From an uncultured Flavobacterium sp. (GTDB taxonomy: Bacteria; Bacteroidota; Bacteroidia; Flavobacteriales; Flavobacteriaceae): a stretch of 64,000 nt of DNA. Of this stretch, positions 8,919 to 16,651 are shown piece after piece. The notes beneath the pieces are model-generated. The model had not been told where the DNA came from, did not search any database, and worked only from the letters and a program-made list of their open reading frames with translations. Position 1 is the first letter of the stretch. Every line of letters begins with the position of its first letter. Position numbers and translations under genes: made by a program. The stretch lies in assembly GCF_951805225.1 (NCBI RefSeq), contig NZ_OX638201.1, forward strand, positions 496,001-560,000, written 5' to 3'.

Positions 8919-10547
8919 CTAAACTTGAATAACGCCCAAATTAAATGGTTTTTGAATAGGAGCGTGGTTTGCAGCTTCGATTCCCATAGAAATCCATGTT
9001 CTGGTATCTAAAGGATCAATAATCGCATCTGTCCACAATCTTGAAGCCGCATAATAAGGTGAAGTTTGCTCGTCGTAACGTGCTTTAATTTTATTAAAAA
9101 GCTCAGTTTCTTTGGCTTCGTCTACAATTTCTCCTTTTGCTTTAAGCGAAGAAGCTTCGATTTGTGCCAAAACTTTTGCAGCCTGAGTTCCGCCCATAAC
9201 AGCAAGTTCTGCACTTGGCCACGCAAAAATTAATCTTGGATCATAAGCTTTACCGCACATTGCATAATTTCCTGCTCCGTATGAGTTTCCAACAATTACA
9301 GTAAATTTTGGTACAACCGAATTACTTACCGCATTTACCATTTTGGCACCGTCTTTTATAATTCCGCCCTGTTCAGATTTCGATCCAACCATGAAACCGG
9401 TAACGTCTTGTAGAAAAACCAGTGGAATTTTCTTTTGGTTACAATTAGCAATAAAACGAGTTGCTTTATCAGCGCTATCTGAGTAGATTACGCCACCAAA
9501 TTGCATTTCGCCTTTTTTGGTTTTTACAACTTTTCGTTGATTGGCAACAATTCCGACTGCCCAACCGTCAATTCTTGCATAACCGGTAATTATAGTTTGA
9601 CCGTAACCATCTTTGTAAGCTTCAAATTCTGAATTATCGACCAACCGATTGATGATTTCCATCATGTCATATTGCTCGTTTCTAGCTTTTGGCAAGATTC
9701 CATAAATATCTTTTGGCTCAAGCGTTGGTTTTTCTGCTTTTATTCGGCTATAGCCAGCTTTGTCAAAATCACCAATTTTATCAACTATATTTTTTATTTT
9801 ATCCAGAGCGTCTTTGTCGTCTTTGGCTTTATAATCAGTTACGCCTGAAATTTCGCAATGTGTAGTTGCACCGCCTAAAGTTTCATTATCGATTGTTTCT
9901 CCAATTGCAGCTTTAACCAAATAACTTCCGGCAAGGAAAATACTTCCGGTTTTATCTACAATTAGCGCTTCATCGCTCATAATTGGCAAATAAGCACCTC
10001 CGGCAACACAACTTCCCATAACGGCCGCAATTTGTGTAATTCCCATACTGCTCATTTGAGCATTATTTCTAAAAATACGTCCAAAGTGTTCTTTATCAGG
10101 AAAAATTTCATCCTGAAGCGGTAAATAAACGCCTGCACTATCCACTAAATAGATAATAGGTAATCTATTTTCCATCGCAATTTCTTGTGCACGCAGGTTT
10201 TTCTTTCCTGTGATAGGAAACCACGCTCCGGCTTTTACAGTTGCATCATTAGCAACCACAATGCATTGTTTTCCTTTTATATATCCTATTTTTATAACAA
10301 CACCACCAGATGGACATCCGCCGTGTTCTGCGTACATTCCTTCGCCAACGAAACCTCCAATTTCTATACTTTTAGAATTTTCATCTAATAAATACTCAAT
10401 ACGTTCGCGAGCAGTCATTTTACCTTCGGCATGTAGCTTTTCGATGCGTTTTTCACCTCCGCCTAATTTTACTTTGGCAAATTTTTGTTTTAGTTCAGAA
10501 AGTAATAGTTTATTGTGATCTTCGTTTTTATTGAAGTTTAAATCCAT
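8919..10547 (-). CDS. Acyl-CoA carboxylase carboxyltransferase (beta) subunit, methylcrotonyl-CoA-carboxylase-like
   Basis: A 542-residue carboxyltransferase with the two crotonase-fold halves of biotin-dependent acyl-CoA carboxylases. The N-half contains GEGMYAEHGGCPSGGVV, SAGVYLPLQDEIFPDKEHFG and MGSCVAGGAYLPIMSDE. The C-half contains FLQDVTGFMVGSKSEQGG and SYGAGNYAMCGKAYDPR. The wording is closest to the beta subunit of methylcrotonyl-CoA carboxylase (leucine breakdown) rather than propionyl-CoA carboxylase, but substrate choice cannot be proved from sequence reading. No biotin carboxylase alpha subunit lies next to it, so the partner must be encoded elsewhere. Confidence 0.9.
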   Translation of the reverse strand: MDLNFNKNEDHNKLLLSELKQKFAKVKLGGGEKRIEKLHAEGKMTARERIEYLLDENSKSIEIGGFVGEGMYAEHGGCPSGGVVIKIGYIKGKQCIVVANDATVKAGAWFPITGKKNLRAQEIAMENRLPIIYLVDSAGVYLPLQDEIFPDKEHFGRIFRNNAQMSSMGITQIAAVMGSCVAGGAYLPIMSDEALIVDKTGSIFLAGSYLVKAAIGETIDNETLGGATTHCEISGVTDYKAKDDKDALDKIKNIVDKIGDFDKAGYSRIKAEKPTLEPKDIYGILPKARNEQYDMMEIINRLVDNSEFEAYKDGYGQTIITGYARIDGWAVGIVANQRKVVKTKKGEMQFGGVIYSDSADKATRFIANCNQKKIPLVFLQDVTGFMVGSKSEQGGIIKDGAKMVNAVSNSVVPKFTVIVGNSYGAGNYAMCGKAYDPRLIFAWPSAELAVMGGTQAAKVLAQIEASSLKAKGEIVDEAKETELFNKIKARYDEQTSPYYAASRLWTDAIIDPLDTRTWISMGIEAANHAPIQKPFNLGVIQV

Positions 10548-10728
10548 AATATATTGATGTTTTTACAAAATAGTGTTGGCTAATTTACAAAATCAATTGA
10601 AACTGACATCATAAAATATATTCTTCGGATGAAATAAAAGTAAGTTTCTGATATTAAAAAAACGAATAATTTATGCGGGAAAGCCAAATAAAGAATAAGT
10701 CGTTTTTTTTATCTTAATTTGTTGTTTC

Positions 10729-10742
10729 ATACTAATTAGTAT
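10729..10742. promoter_or_regulatory. Palindromic operator upstream of the TetR gene
   Basis: ATACTAATTAGTAT is a perfect 14-bp palindrome ending 5 bp before the TetR start codon. Its half-site (ATACTA) is the same as in the larger palindrome at 11343-11380 in front of the downstream operon. This is the arrangement expected for an autoregulating TetR repressor. Confidence 0.65.
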
Positions 10743-10747
10743 CTTTT

Positions 10748-11338
10748 ATGTCAAAAGCAGCAAATACAAGACTTACAATTCTCCAGAAAGCATTTGAATT
10801 GATTTATTCGAAAGGATATCAAACCACGAGTATTGATGAAATTATTGCGACAACCCAAGTAACCAAAGGTGCTTTTTATTACCATTTTAAAACAAAAGAT
10901 GAAATGGGAGTTGCTATTATTGAAGAGATTTTGAAACCTACGATGTTGGGAAGCTTTATAAAACCAATAGAAAATTCAGAAAATCCAATTGAGGATTTTT
11001 ATAATATGATTTTTTATTTGTTGCTTGAAGATCCTTTATTGGAAGTAAAATATGGTTGTCCAGTTGGAAATCTGACTCAGGAAATGACGCCTTGGAACAA
11101 TCAATTTAGTCTGGCTTTGTCAGAGTTGGTAAACCAATGGATGATGACAATAGAAAAAGCAATTGTAAGAGCGCAAACTTTAGGATTAGTCAGAAAAGAG
11201 GTGAATGGCGAACAAGTAGCTTTTTTTATCATGTCTGGCTATTGGGGAATACGTAATTTTGGAAAACTACAGGATAGTAATTCCTGTTATATTGTTTATT
11301 TAAAGGAGTTTAGGAATTATCTAAATAGCTTGAAATAA
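10748..11338 (+). CDS. TetR/AcrR family transcriptional regulator
   Basis: A 196-residue regulator. The N-terminal helix-turn-helix is clear: residues 10-55 include ILQKAFELIYSKGYQTTSID and VTKGAFYYHFKTKDEMG. The C-terminal domain resembles the TetR_C group with a conserved GCPVGNL stretch. The gene is divergent from the carboxyltransferase and followed by a three-gene membrane operon. Matching palindromes lie before its own start and before the operon, so it probably represses both. The inducer is unknown. Confidence 0.92.
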   Translation: MSKAANTRLTILQKAFELIYSKGYQTTSIDEIIATTQVTKGAFYYHFKTKDEMGVAIIEEILKPTMLGSFIKPIENSENPIEDFYNMIFYLLLEDPLLEVKYGCPVGNLTQEMTPWNNQFSLALSELVNQWMMTIEKAIVRAQTLGLVRKEVNGEQVAFFIMSGYWGIRNFGKLQDSNSCYIVYLKEFRNYLNSLK

Positions 11339-11342
11339 ATTT

Positions 11343-11380
11343 ATATTCAAAAACATACTAACTAGTATGTTTTTGAATAT
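11343..11380. promoter_or_regulatory. Large palindromic operator (and possible terminator) between tetR and its operon
   Basis: Two perfect 18-nt arms (11343-11360 and 11363-11380) flank a 2-bp centre. The core ACATACTA-AC-TAGTATGT repeats the half-site found before tetR. The outer arms end in AAAAA/TTTTT, so the transcript could also fold into a terminator for tetR. The palindrome ends inside the -7 box of the next promoter, a good position for repression. Confidence 0.7.
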
Positions 11381-11385
11381 ATTTG
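11378..11385 (+). promoter_or_regulatory. Predicted -7 box of the TetR-controlled operon
   Basis: TATATTTG matches TAnnTTTG exactly and lies 21 bp upstream of the ATG at 11407. It overlaps the end of the 11343-11380 palindrome, so repressor binding would block it. Confidence 0.6.
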
Positions 11386-11406
11386 CATTGTCTTAATCAA
11401 AAAACA

Positions 11407-11865
11407 ATGTATCAATCACTTTTATTTTGCCATTCTGCTTTGCGATGGTTTGTGTTAGTAAGCTTATTATACTCCATTTTTCGAGCTTACAAAGGTTATA
11501 ACTTGAAACGACCTTTTACTAAAACTGATAATTCGGTCCGACATTGGACTGCTACAATCGCACATATTCAGCTTACTTTAGGAATTCTTATTTATGTACA
11601 AAGTCCGATAGTGAAATACTTTTGGAAAAACTTTAAAGAAGGAATTAAAAATACCGATGCCGCTTTTTTCGGAATACTTCATATTGTTTTAATGCTTTCC
11701 GCAATTGTTTTGATCACGATTGGTTCGGCTTTAGCCAAAAGAAAACAAAATGACAGTGATAAGTTTAAAACAATGCTGTTTTGGTTTTTTATCGCTTTAT
11801 TGATCATTTTTATCGCGATTCCGTGGCCATTTTCTCCTTTAGCAAACAGACCTTATTTTAGATAA
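11407..11865 (+). CDS. Four-helix membrane protein, cytochrome-b-like
   Basis: A 152-residue protein when started at the ATG at 11407; a longer reading from TTG at 11383 would begin inside the promoter. Four hydrophobic helices are visible, with histidines at helix ends (HSALRWFVL, RHWTATIAHIQ, ILHIVLM). This layout recalls small cytochrome-b-like proteins, but haem binding is only an inference. It is the first gene of the TetR-controlled operon; the next gene starts 6 bp later. Confidence 0.72.
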   Translation: MYQSLLFCHSALRWFVLVSLLYSIFRAYKGYNLKRPFTKTDNSVRHWTATIAHIQLTLGILIYVQSPIVKYFWKNFKEGIKNTDAAFFGILHIVLMLSAIVLITIGSALAKRKQNDSDKFKTMLFWFFIALLIIFIAIPWPFSPLANRPYFR

Positions 11866-11871
11866 CATTTT

Positions 11872-12192
11872 ATGAAAAATTTACTGCAAACAAATACCGG
11901 AAGATTACGAATTATTGGATTTCTGGAAGGAACATCTTTATTGATATTATTATTTATAGCTGTTCCGCTGAAATATATTTTTGGAATGCCATTTTTAACA
12001 AGACCCGTTGGTACAGTTCATGGCGCTTTATTTCTACTCTTTATTTTTAATGCTTTAAGCGTAGGAGTAGAGCAAAATTGGAGATTTGCAACGACGACCT
12101 GGAAAGTGCTTTTGGCTTGTATTATTCCGTTTGGAACTTTTTATATTGATCATAAAATTTTAAGCAAAATAAAAGTGAAATCTGAAAATTAA
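11872..12192 (+). CDS. DUF3817 domain membrane protein
   Basis: A 106-residue membrane protein with about three helices. The stretches GFLEGTSLLILLFIAVPLKY and RPVGTVHGALFLLF match the DUF3817 family, small integral membrane proteins without an established role. It lies 6 bp after the cytochrome-b-like gene and 23 bp before the next small gene, so all three are probably co-transcribed under TetR control. Confidence 0.82.
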   Translation: MKNLLQTNTGRLRIIGFLEGTSLLILLFIAVPLKYIFGMPFLTRPVGTVHGALFLLFIFNALSVGVEQNWRFATTTWKVLLACIIPFGTFYIDHKILSKIKVKSEN

Positions 12193-12215
12193 ATCAACTT
12201 AAAAGAATTCAAAAG

Positions 12216-12422
12216 ATGGTTTTAGTATTTAAAACAAATGTAGATTCTGTTTCGAAAGTGAAAAGAATTGCTCCAAAACTGAATCGGTTATTTCCAAAAA
12301 CAAAATGGAATTTTGATCTTGAAGATTGTGATCGTATTTTACGACTTGAATCGGATAATGATATTATAAAGGAGATTATTGTTCTAATGAAAGTATTAGG
12401 GTTTAACTGTGAAGCTTTGTAA
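12216..12422 (+). CDS. Small hypothetical protein, possible HMA-like fold without metal-site cysteines
   Basis: A 68-residue soluble protein. Its predicted strand-helix-strand-strand-helix order resembles heavy-metal-associated (HMA) domains: VFKTNVD, KVKRIAPKLNRLFP, KWNFDLED, RILRLES, then a final helix. The CxxC metal motif is absent. It is the third gene of the TetR operon. The fold is inferred by eye and the function is unknown. A longer minus-strand ORF over the same bases is rejected because it runs through the adjacent repeat. Confidence 0.6.
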   Translation: MVLVFKTNVDSVSKVKRIAPKLNRLFPKTKWNFDLEDCDRILRLESDNDIIKEIIVLMKVLGFNCEAL

Positions 12423-12480
12423 ATAGTCTTTTTTAGAATCAATACAAAAACTGTTGAGCTATAAAAATTAAGGATGAATT

Positions 12481-12641
12481 TAACCGCAAAGCACGCAAAG
12501 GTTTTTATCCCATAAATATGCATAGTAAACGCAAAGTTCGCAAAGCTTTGTGTTGATAAAGCTTTGTGTTGATAAAGCTTTGCGAACTTTGCGTTTGTAT
12601 AAAACCACGTAATAAAAAAAACTTTGCGCGCTTTGCGGTTA
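12481..12641. repeat. CGCAAAG-type inverted repeat element, copy 1
   Basis: The outer arms are TAACCGCAAAGCACGCAAAG (12481-12500) and its near-perfect complement at 12622-12641. Nested inner arms (AACGCAAAGTTCGCAAAGCT near 12528, and its complement near 12577) flank a tandem duplication of GCTTTGTGTTGATAAA. Similar elements occur at 28006-28160 and 60451-60604, with half copies at 33170, 36710 and 52122. The rest of the 344-bp gap (12423-12766) contains only a terminator. Confidence 0.85.
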
Positions 12642-12716
12642 AAATAATAAGTCAATACAAAATGTTTTATGTTTCTGCACAGGTTGATCCCTTTTTATAA
12701 TTGTGAAATAGGCATA

Positions 12717-12746
12717 AAAAAACCAGAAGATAGCTTCTGGTTTTTT
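12717..12746 (-). terminator. lpxD terminator
   Basis: A perfect 13-bp stem (AAAAAACCAGAAG and its complement) with loop ATAG, followed by a T-run on the minus strand, 20 bp past the lpxD stop. Confidence 0.8.
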
Positions 12747-12766
12747 ATATATAAATGTTATTTAGA

Positions 12767-13765
12767 TTATTTTTTAGAATCGCAAACCATTCTTTTCAAG
12801 ATTGCCCATTGTTTTAGAGCATCACGAGCTTCTACTGCTGGATAACCCAACATAGTTTTTCCTGCAGGAACATCACCAACAACACCTGAACCAGCTCCAA
12901 CAATTGCTCCGTCACCAATAGTGGTATGATCTTTTATAGAAGCGCTTCCGCCAATAATAACACCATTTCCTAGAGTTACAGAACCTGCTAAACCACTATT
13001 TCCGGCCATAATACAAAATTTACCTAATTTACTATTATGTCCAATTTGTACTAAATTGTCGATTTTGCAACCGTCACCAAGAACGGTGGAACTAAATTTA
13101 CCACGGTCAACACAAGTGTTTGCACCAATTTCAACTCCGTTTCCGATAATTACATTTCCGATTTGTGGAATTTTCACCAAACCTTTTTCGCTACAAGGGC
13201 GAAATCCAAAACCATCTGCTCCAATTGTTGCATTTGGATGAATAATACAATCGTTACCAATATGACAACGTTCGCGAACTACTGTTCCTGACCAAATGAT
13301 TGTGTTTTTACCAATAGTACATTCGTCCAGAATTGTTACGTTTGGATAAATAGTAGCAAAAGCACCAATTTCAACTTTTGGACCAATATAACAACCAGCA
13401 CCAATTCTTGCACCTTCGCCAATAATGGCAGTTTCGTCTACAACTGCTGTTCTGTGAATATCATTGTGGAATACAGGAGTAGGAGGGGCAAAAAGGGCCA
13501 AAATTTGAGACATTGCTAAATCGGCATTTTTTACTTTTATAAAAGCGCGATTTTCTCCCGGTTCTATCGAAATATCTTCGTTTACTACTGCAATAGATGC
13601 ATTTGAAGCAGACCAAAATTTTTCGTATTTTTTGTTTCCTATAAATGAAATTTCTGAAGTTGTAGCTTTTTCTAATTGCTCTGTTGCAGTAATGCTTTGT
13701 GAAGTATTGCCGTAAATTACGCCATTTATAACTTCATTGATTTCTTGAATTGAATAGGATTTCAT
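12767..13765 (-). CDS. lpxD: UDP-3-O-acylglucosamine N-acyltransferase LpxD
   Basis: A 332-residue lipid A biosynthesis enzyme that adds the second 3-hydroxyacyl chain to UDP-3-O-acylglucosamine. The N-terminal uridine-binding domain covers about residues 1-95. It is followed by a left-handed beta helix of hexapeptide repeats (for example VGAGSGVVG, IGAGCYIGP, IGANTCVD) and the catalytic-histidine region LVQIGHNSKLGKFC near residue 240. The length is usual for the family. Bacteroidota often carry more than one lpxD-like gene, so this may not be the only copy. Confidence 0.9.
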   Translation of the reverse strand: MKSYSIQEINEVINGVIYGNTSQSITATEQLEKATTSEISFIGNKKYEKFWSASNASIAVVNEDISIEPGENRAFIKVKNADLAMSQILALFAPPTPVFHNDIHRTAVVDETAIIGEGARIGAGCYIGPKVEIGAFATIYPNVTILDECTIGKNTIIWSGTVVRERCHIGNDCIIHPNATIGADGFGFRPCSEKGLVKIPQIGNVIIGNGVEIGANTCVDRGKFSSTVLGDGCKIDNLVQIGHNSKLGKFCIMAGNSGLAGSVTLGNGVIIGGSASIKDHTTIGDGAIVGAGSGVVGDVPAGKTMLGYPAVEARDALKQWAILKRMVCDSKK

Positions 13766-13880
13766 TGAGTAAATTTAATTGACTTAGGGTTAATTTTTGC
13801 CAAATAAAATCAATTAGATTCTAATTACCTAATATTTTTTTTGTGTTTGTTAAAAAGTGTTTAAAATAATGCTCCAAATA

Positions 13881-14426
13881 TTACAAATTTAACATTAAAT
13901 CTATCAATTTATTAATTGTTTTCCAGTTTCTGGTCGTTGCTTTTACTTTCAGTTTACTCTCGATTATGCTATTTGTAAGTTTTGAATTTACTGTTGGATT
14001 AGGATAAAAGATATACATTACTTTGTTGATTGTTATGTGTTTATCTTCTTTGAAATCGATTGATTTAAAAAGGTCAAGATCTGTAATTGCTGGTTCTTTT
14101 GATAAAAAAGTAACGTAAGGCTGCGTCGGATCATTTATTTTATCATCAGAATATGGATTTTGTTGTGCACATTTTTGTAATTCTTCCAAAGTCAAAATTA
14201 ACACAGGAACCTGATAGCCAAAATGTTTTTCGATACTATTTGCGATCTGATTTTCTAAATCGGAAATATTAGTAAGATTACTAGTAAAAATAATATTTCC
14301 ACTTTGAATATAAGTGCTGATGTTTTTAATGGGAAGCTCTGTTAATATGGATCTTAAAATTTCCATTTTAATAAGTTTTTGTCCACTGACATTAATACCA
14401 CGCAGAAAAGCAATATAGGTTTGCAT
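13881..14426 (-). CDS. DUF1697 domain-containing protein
   Basis: A 181-residue protein with the DUF1697 opening YIAFLRGINVSGQKLIKM and a central ISTYIQSGNIIF followed by GYQVPVLILTLEEL, all characteristic of the family. The biochemical function is unknown. It is a lone gene on the minus strand, separated from msrB by a strong terminator. Confidence 0.88.
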   Translation of the reverse strand: MQTYIAFLRGINVSGQKLIKMEILRSILTELPIKNISTYIQSGNIIFTSNLTNISDLENQIANSIEKHFGYQVPVLILTLEELQKCAQQNPYSDDKINDPTQPYVTFLSKEPAITDLDLFKSIDFKEDKHITINKVMYIFYPNPTVNSKLTNSIIESKLKVKATTRNWKTINKLIDLMLNL

Positions 14427-14450
14427 TGTTTTTGAAGCTTAGATTAAAAT

Positions 14451-14488
14451 AAAAAGCGATTCACTTTTGATAAAAGGAATCGCTTTTT
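14451..14488 (-). terminator. msrB terminator
   Basis: A perfect 12-bp stem (AAAAAGCGATTC and complement) around a 14-nt loop, with T-runs on both sides, 11 bp past the msrB stop. Confidence 0.8.
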
Positions 14489-14498
14489 TTTAAAATAT

Positions 14499-14945
14499 TT
14501 ATTCTGTTATTTTGGATAACGAAATAGCATTAATACAATATCGCAAACCGCTTGGCTCAGGTCCATCAGGAAAAACATGTCCTAAATGTGCGTCACAAGT
14601 ATTGCAAACTACTTCAACACGAATCATTCCGTATGATTTATCGGCATGATAAGCGATTGCATTTTCTTTTAAAGGTTGTGTAAAAGAAGGCCAGCCTGTT
14701 CCTGATTCAAACTTTTCTGAAGCATCAAAAAGCAAAGTCCCACAACATTTACATTCATAGATTCCGGGATCAAACAAACTGCAAAGTTCAGAACTAAATG
14801 ATCTTTCGGTACCTTTTAAGCGTGTTACCTGAAATTCTTCAGGCGTTAAGATCTGTTTCCATTCTTCTGTTGTTTTCTCAACTCTTTTCTCCGGAACTGG
14901 ATTTCCTTTATTTGTATAACGAATTATGTCTGCCCATTTTATCAT
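14499..14945 (-). CDS. msrB: Peptide-methionine (R)-S-oxide reductase MsrB
   Basis: A 148-residue cytoplasmic repair enzyme that reduces the R-diastereomer of methionine sulfoxide. The zinc ligands are visible as two CxxC pairs (C65/C68 and C114/C117). The catalytic Cys is C137 in GLRYCINAISL. SGTGWPSF and CDAHLGHVFPDGP are family hallmarks. No signal peptide is present. It lies 79 bp downstream of prfB. Confidence 0.96.
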   Translation of the reverse strand: MIKWADIIRYTNKGNPVPEKRVEKTTEEWKQILTPEEFQVTRLKGTERSFSSELCSLFDPGIYECKCCGTLLFDASEKFESGTGWPSFTQPLKENAIAYHADKSYGMIRVEVVCNTCDAHLGHVFPDGPEPSGLRYCINAISLSKITE

Positions 14946-15024
14946 AACTTTTTCTTTTAGTTTGAGGTTTCACGTTTCAGGTTTACTTTGACTGAATACT
15001 AAAAACTGAATACTGACACTTTAT

Positions 15025-16123
15025 TTATTCTTCTTCTTTTTGTCCCATCATCATCAGGAATGCTTTCAGGAATGGGTCAATATTTCCGTTCATAACGCCA
15101 TCAACATCGCTGGTTTCGTAACCGGTACGAACGTCTTTTACTAATTTATAAGGCTGCATTACATAATTACGTATTTGCGAACCCCATTCAATTTTCATTT
15201 TTCCGGCTTCAATATCGGCACGTTGTGCTTGTTGTTTTTTCAATTCGATTTCATACAATTGAGAACGTAACATTTGCATGGCACGCTGTCTGTTGTCTTG
15301 TTGTGATCTGGTTTCAGAACACTGAATCTGAATTCCGGTAGGTTTGTGTACTAATTGTACTTTTGTTTCTACCTTATTTACGTTTTGTCCTCCGGCTCCA
15401 CTAGAGCGAGAAGTTGTGATTTCGATATCGGCAGGATTAATGTCAATTTCGATACTATCATCAACAAGCGGATAAACATAAACTGAAGCAAATGAAGTGT
15501 GACGTTTTGCGTTACTATCAAAAGGAGAGATTCTGACCAAACGGTGTACACCATTTTCTCCTTTTAAATATCCAAAAGAATAATCTCCTTCAAACTCGAG
15601 CGTAACGGTTTTGATACCGGCAACCTCGCCAGCCTGAAAGTTCAGTTCTTTTATTTTGTAACCGTAACTTTCTCCCCACATCATATACATACGCATCAAC
15701 ATTCCCGCCCAATCACAACTTTCAGTTCCTCCGGCGCCGGCAGTAATTTGAACTACGGCACTTAAACTGTCGCCTTCGTCAGAAAGCATGTTTTTGAACT
15801 CAATGTTTTCGATATGAGTTTGTGTAATCTTGTAATGTTCGTCTAATTCTTCTGAAGAAAGTTCTCCTTCTTTATAAAAATCATGCGCCAGTTGTAATTC
15901 GTCTGTAAGCTCAATGGCTTTGTTGTAATCTTCGATCCATTTTTTCTTGTTTCGAAGGTTTTTTACAATGACTTCGGCTTCTTTTGCATTGTTCCAAAAG
16001 TCGGGTGCGAAGGTTTTTTCTTCTTCGTTGGCAATTTCGATTAGCTTGGCATCAACGTCAAAGATACCTCCTCAACGCACCAAGGCGCTCCACAATACCT
16101 TTTATTTGTTCGGTAGTTGTCAT
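15025..16123 (-). CDS. prfB: Peptide chain release factor 2, with programmed +1 frameshift
   Basis: Release factor 2 recognises UGA and UAA stop codons. The gene is in two frames. The first starts at ATG 16123 and ends after 21 codons at an in-frame TGA (16060-16058). The second runs from GAC at 16059 to the stop at 15025. Joined by a +1 shift at CTT-TGA-C they give a 365-residue protein, the usual length. An internal AGGAGG sequence precedes TATCTTTGAC, as in the classic autoregulatory site. Both signature motifs are present: RISPFD (anticodon-like SPF) and GAGGQNVNK (GGQ). Starting the gene at 15789 would lose the N-terminal third. Confidence 0.96.
16057..16072 (-). promoter_or_regulatory. 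prfB autoregulatory frameshift site
   Basis: On the minus strand this reads AGGAGGTATCTTTGAC: a Shine-Dalgarno-like AGGAGG, the slippery CTT codon, the UGA stop and the following C. When RF2 is scarce, the slow UGA promotes a +1 shift and full-length RF2 is made. Confidence 0.95.
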
Positions 16124-16651
16124 AAATTAATAGTAGTTTTTTAGGTTTTTTGTAAATATTAAGTAATTATTTAAAAGCTGAATTTTGATCAAACTTCATC
16201 AAATTGAACGATTTGTAAATACGTAATTTTGTTGTACAAAAATAAGACATAGTTTTCAGAATATTGAAAAAATTTTAACATAAGAAGAAAGTATCTTCAA
16301 AAGTATTAAGTGATGAATAATCTGTTACTTTCATAAGCAAATTCAACTTATGTAGAAGTGATTTGGTTTAAGAATATCAGAAGGTAATATGTTGCTTATG
16401 AAATTATCAAGGACAATGAAGCTGTATAGTATTGTGTATGTGTGAACTAGATTTATTATTTTGGTAAACAAAATAGTTTCTAAAATTATAAGTTAGATTT
16501 AGAATATTATATTAGTTTTATATGTTTTTTGCAAATATTACGTTAATTTGGTTTTATAGTAAGTCACAAGTTAAATTTTAGTAAAACTTGCCAAGAATAA
16601 CTATTAGTAATACGTAATTTTGCTGCACAAAAAAGATACACTTTTTAGAAT
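16124..16651. repeat. Gene-free stretch with a duplicated promoter segment
   Basis: No gene is supported. The segment at 16218-16270 resembles 16609-16660. Both contain AATACGTAATTTTGyTGyACAAAAA followed by a similar A/T-rich leader. In the second copy the leader ends in the ATG of the threonine aldolase gene; in the first the corresponding bases read ATATTG. Both copies hold a TAATTTTG -7 box (16224-16231 and 16615-16622). The upstream parts (TTTTTTGyAAATATTA near 16149 and 16528) also resemble each other, suggesting a decayed duplication about 390 bp apart. Confidence 0.55.
16615..16622 (+). promoter_or_regulatory. Predicted -7 box of the threonine aldolase promoter
   Basis: TAATTTTG matches TAnnTTTG, 29 bp upstream of the ATG at 16652. 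The same box is present in the upstream duplicate at 16224-16231. Confidence 0.5.

Noticed and set aside
10185..10518. Two plus-strand ORFs inside the carboxyltransferase gene
   Set aside because: They are shadows of a conserved gene on the other strand.
12209..12655. 148-residue minus-strand ORF
   Set aside because: It runs through the CGCAAAG repeat element and overlaps the plus-strand 68-residue gene; residues such as FTMHIYGIKTFACF come from repeat DNA.
15025..15789. Independent 254-residue release-factor gene starting at 15789
   Set aside because: The upstream frame carries the missing N-terminus and an intact RF2 frameshift site, so this is only part of prfB.
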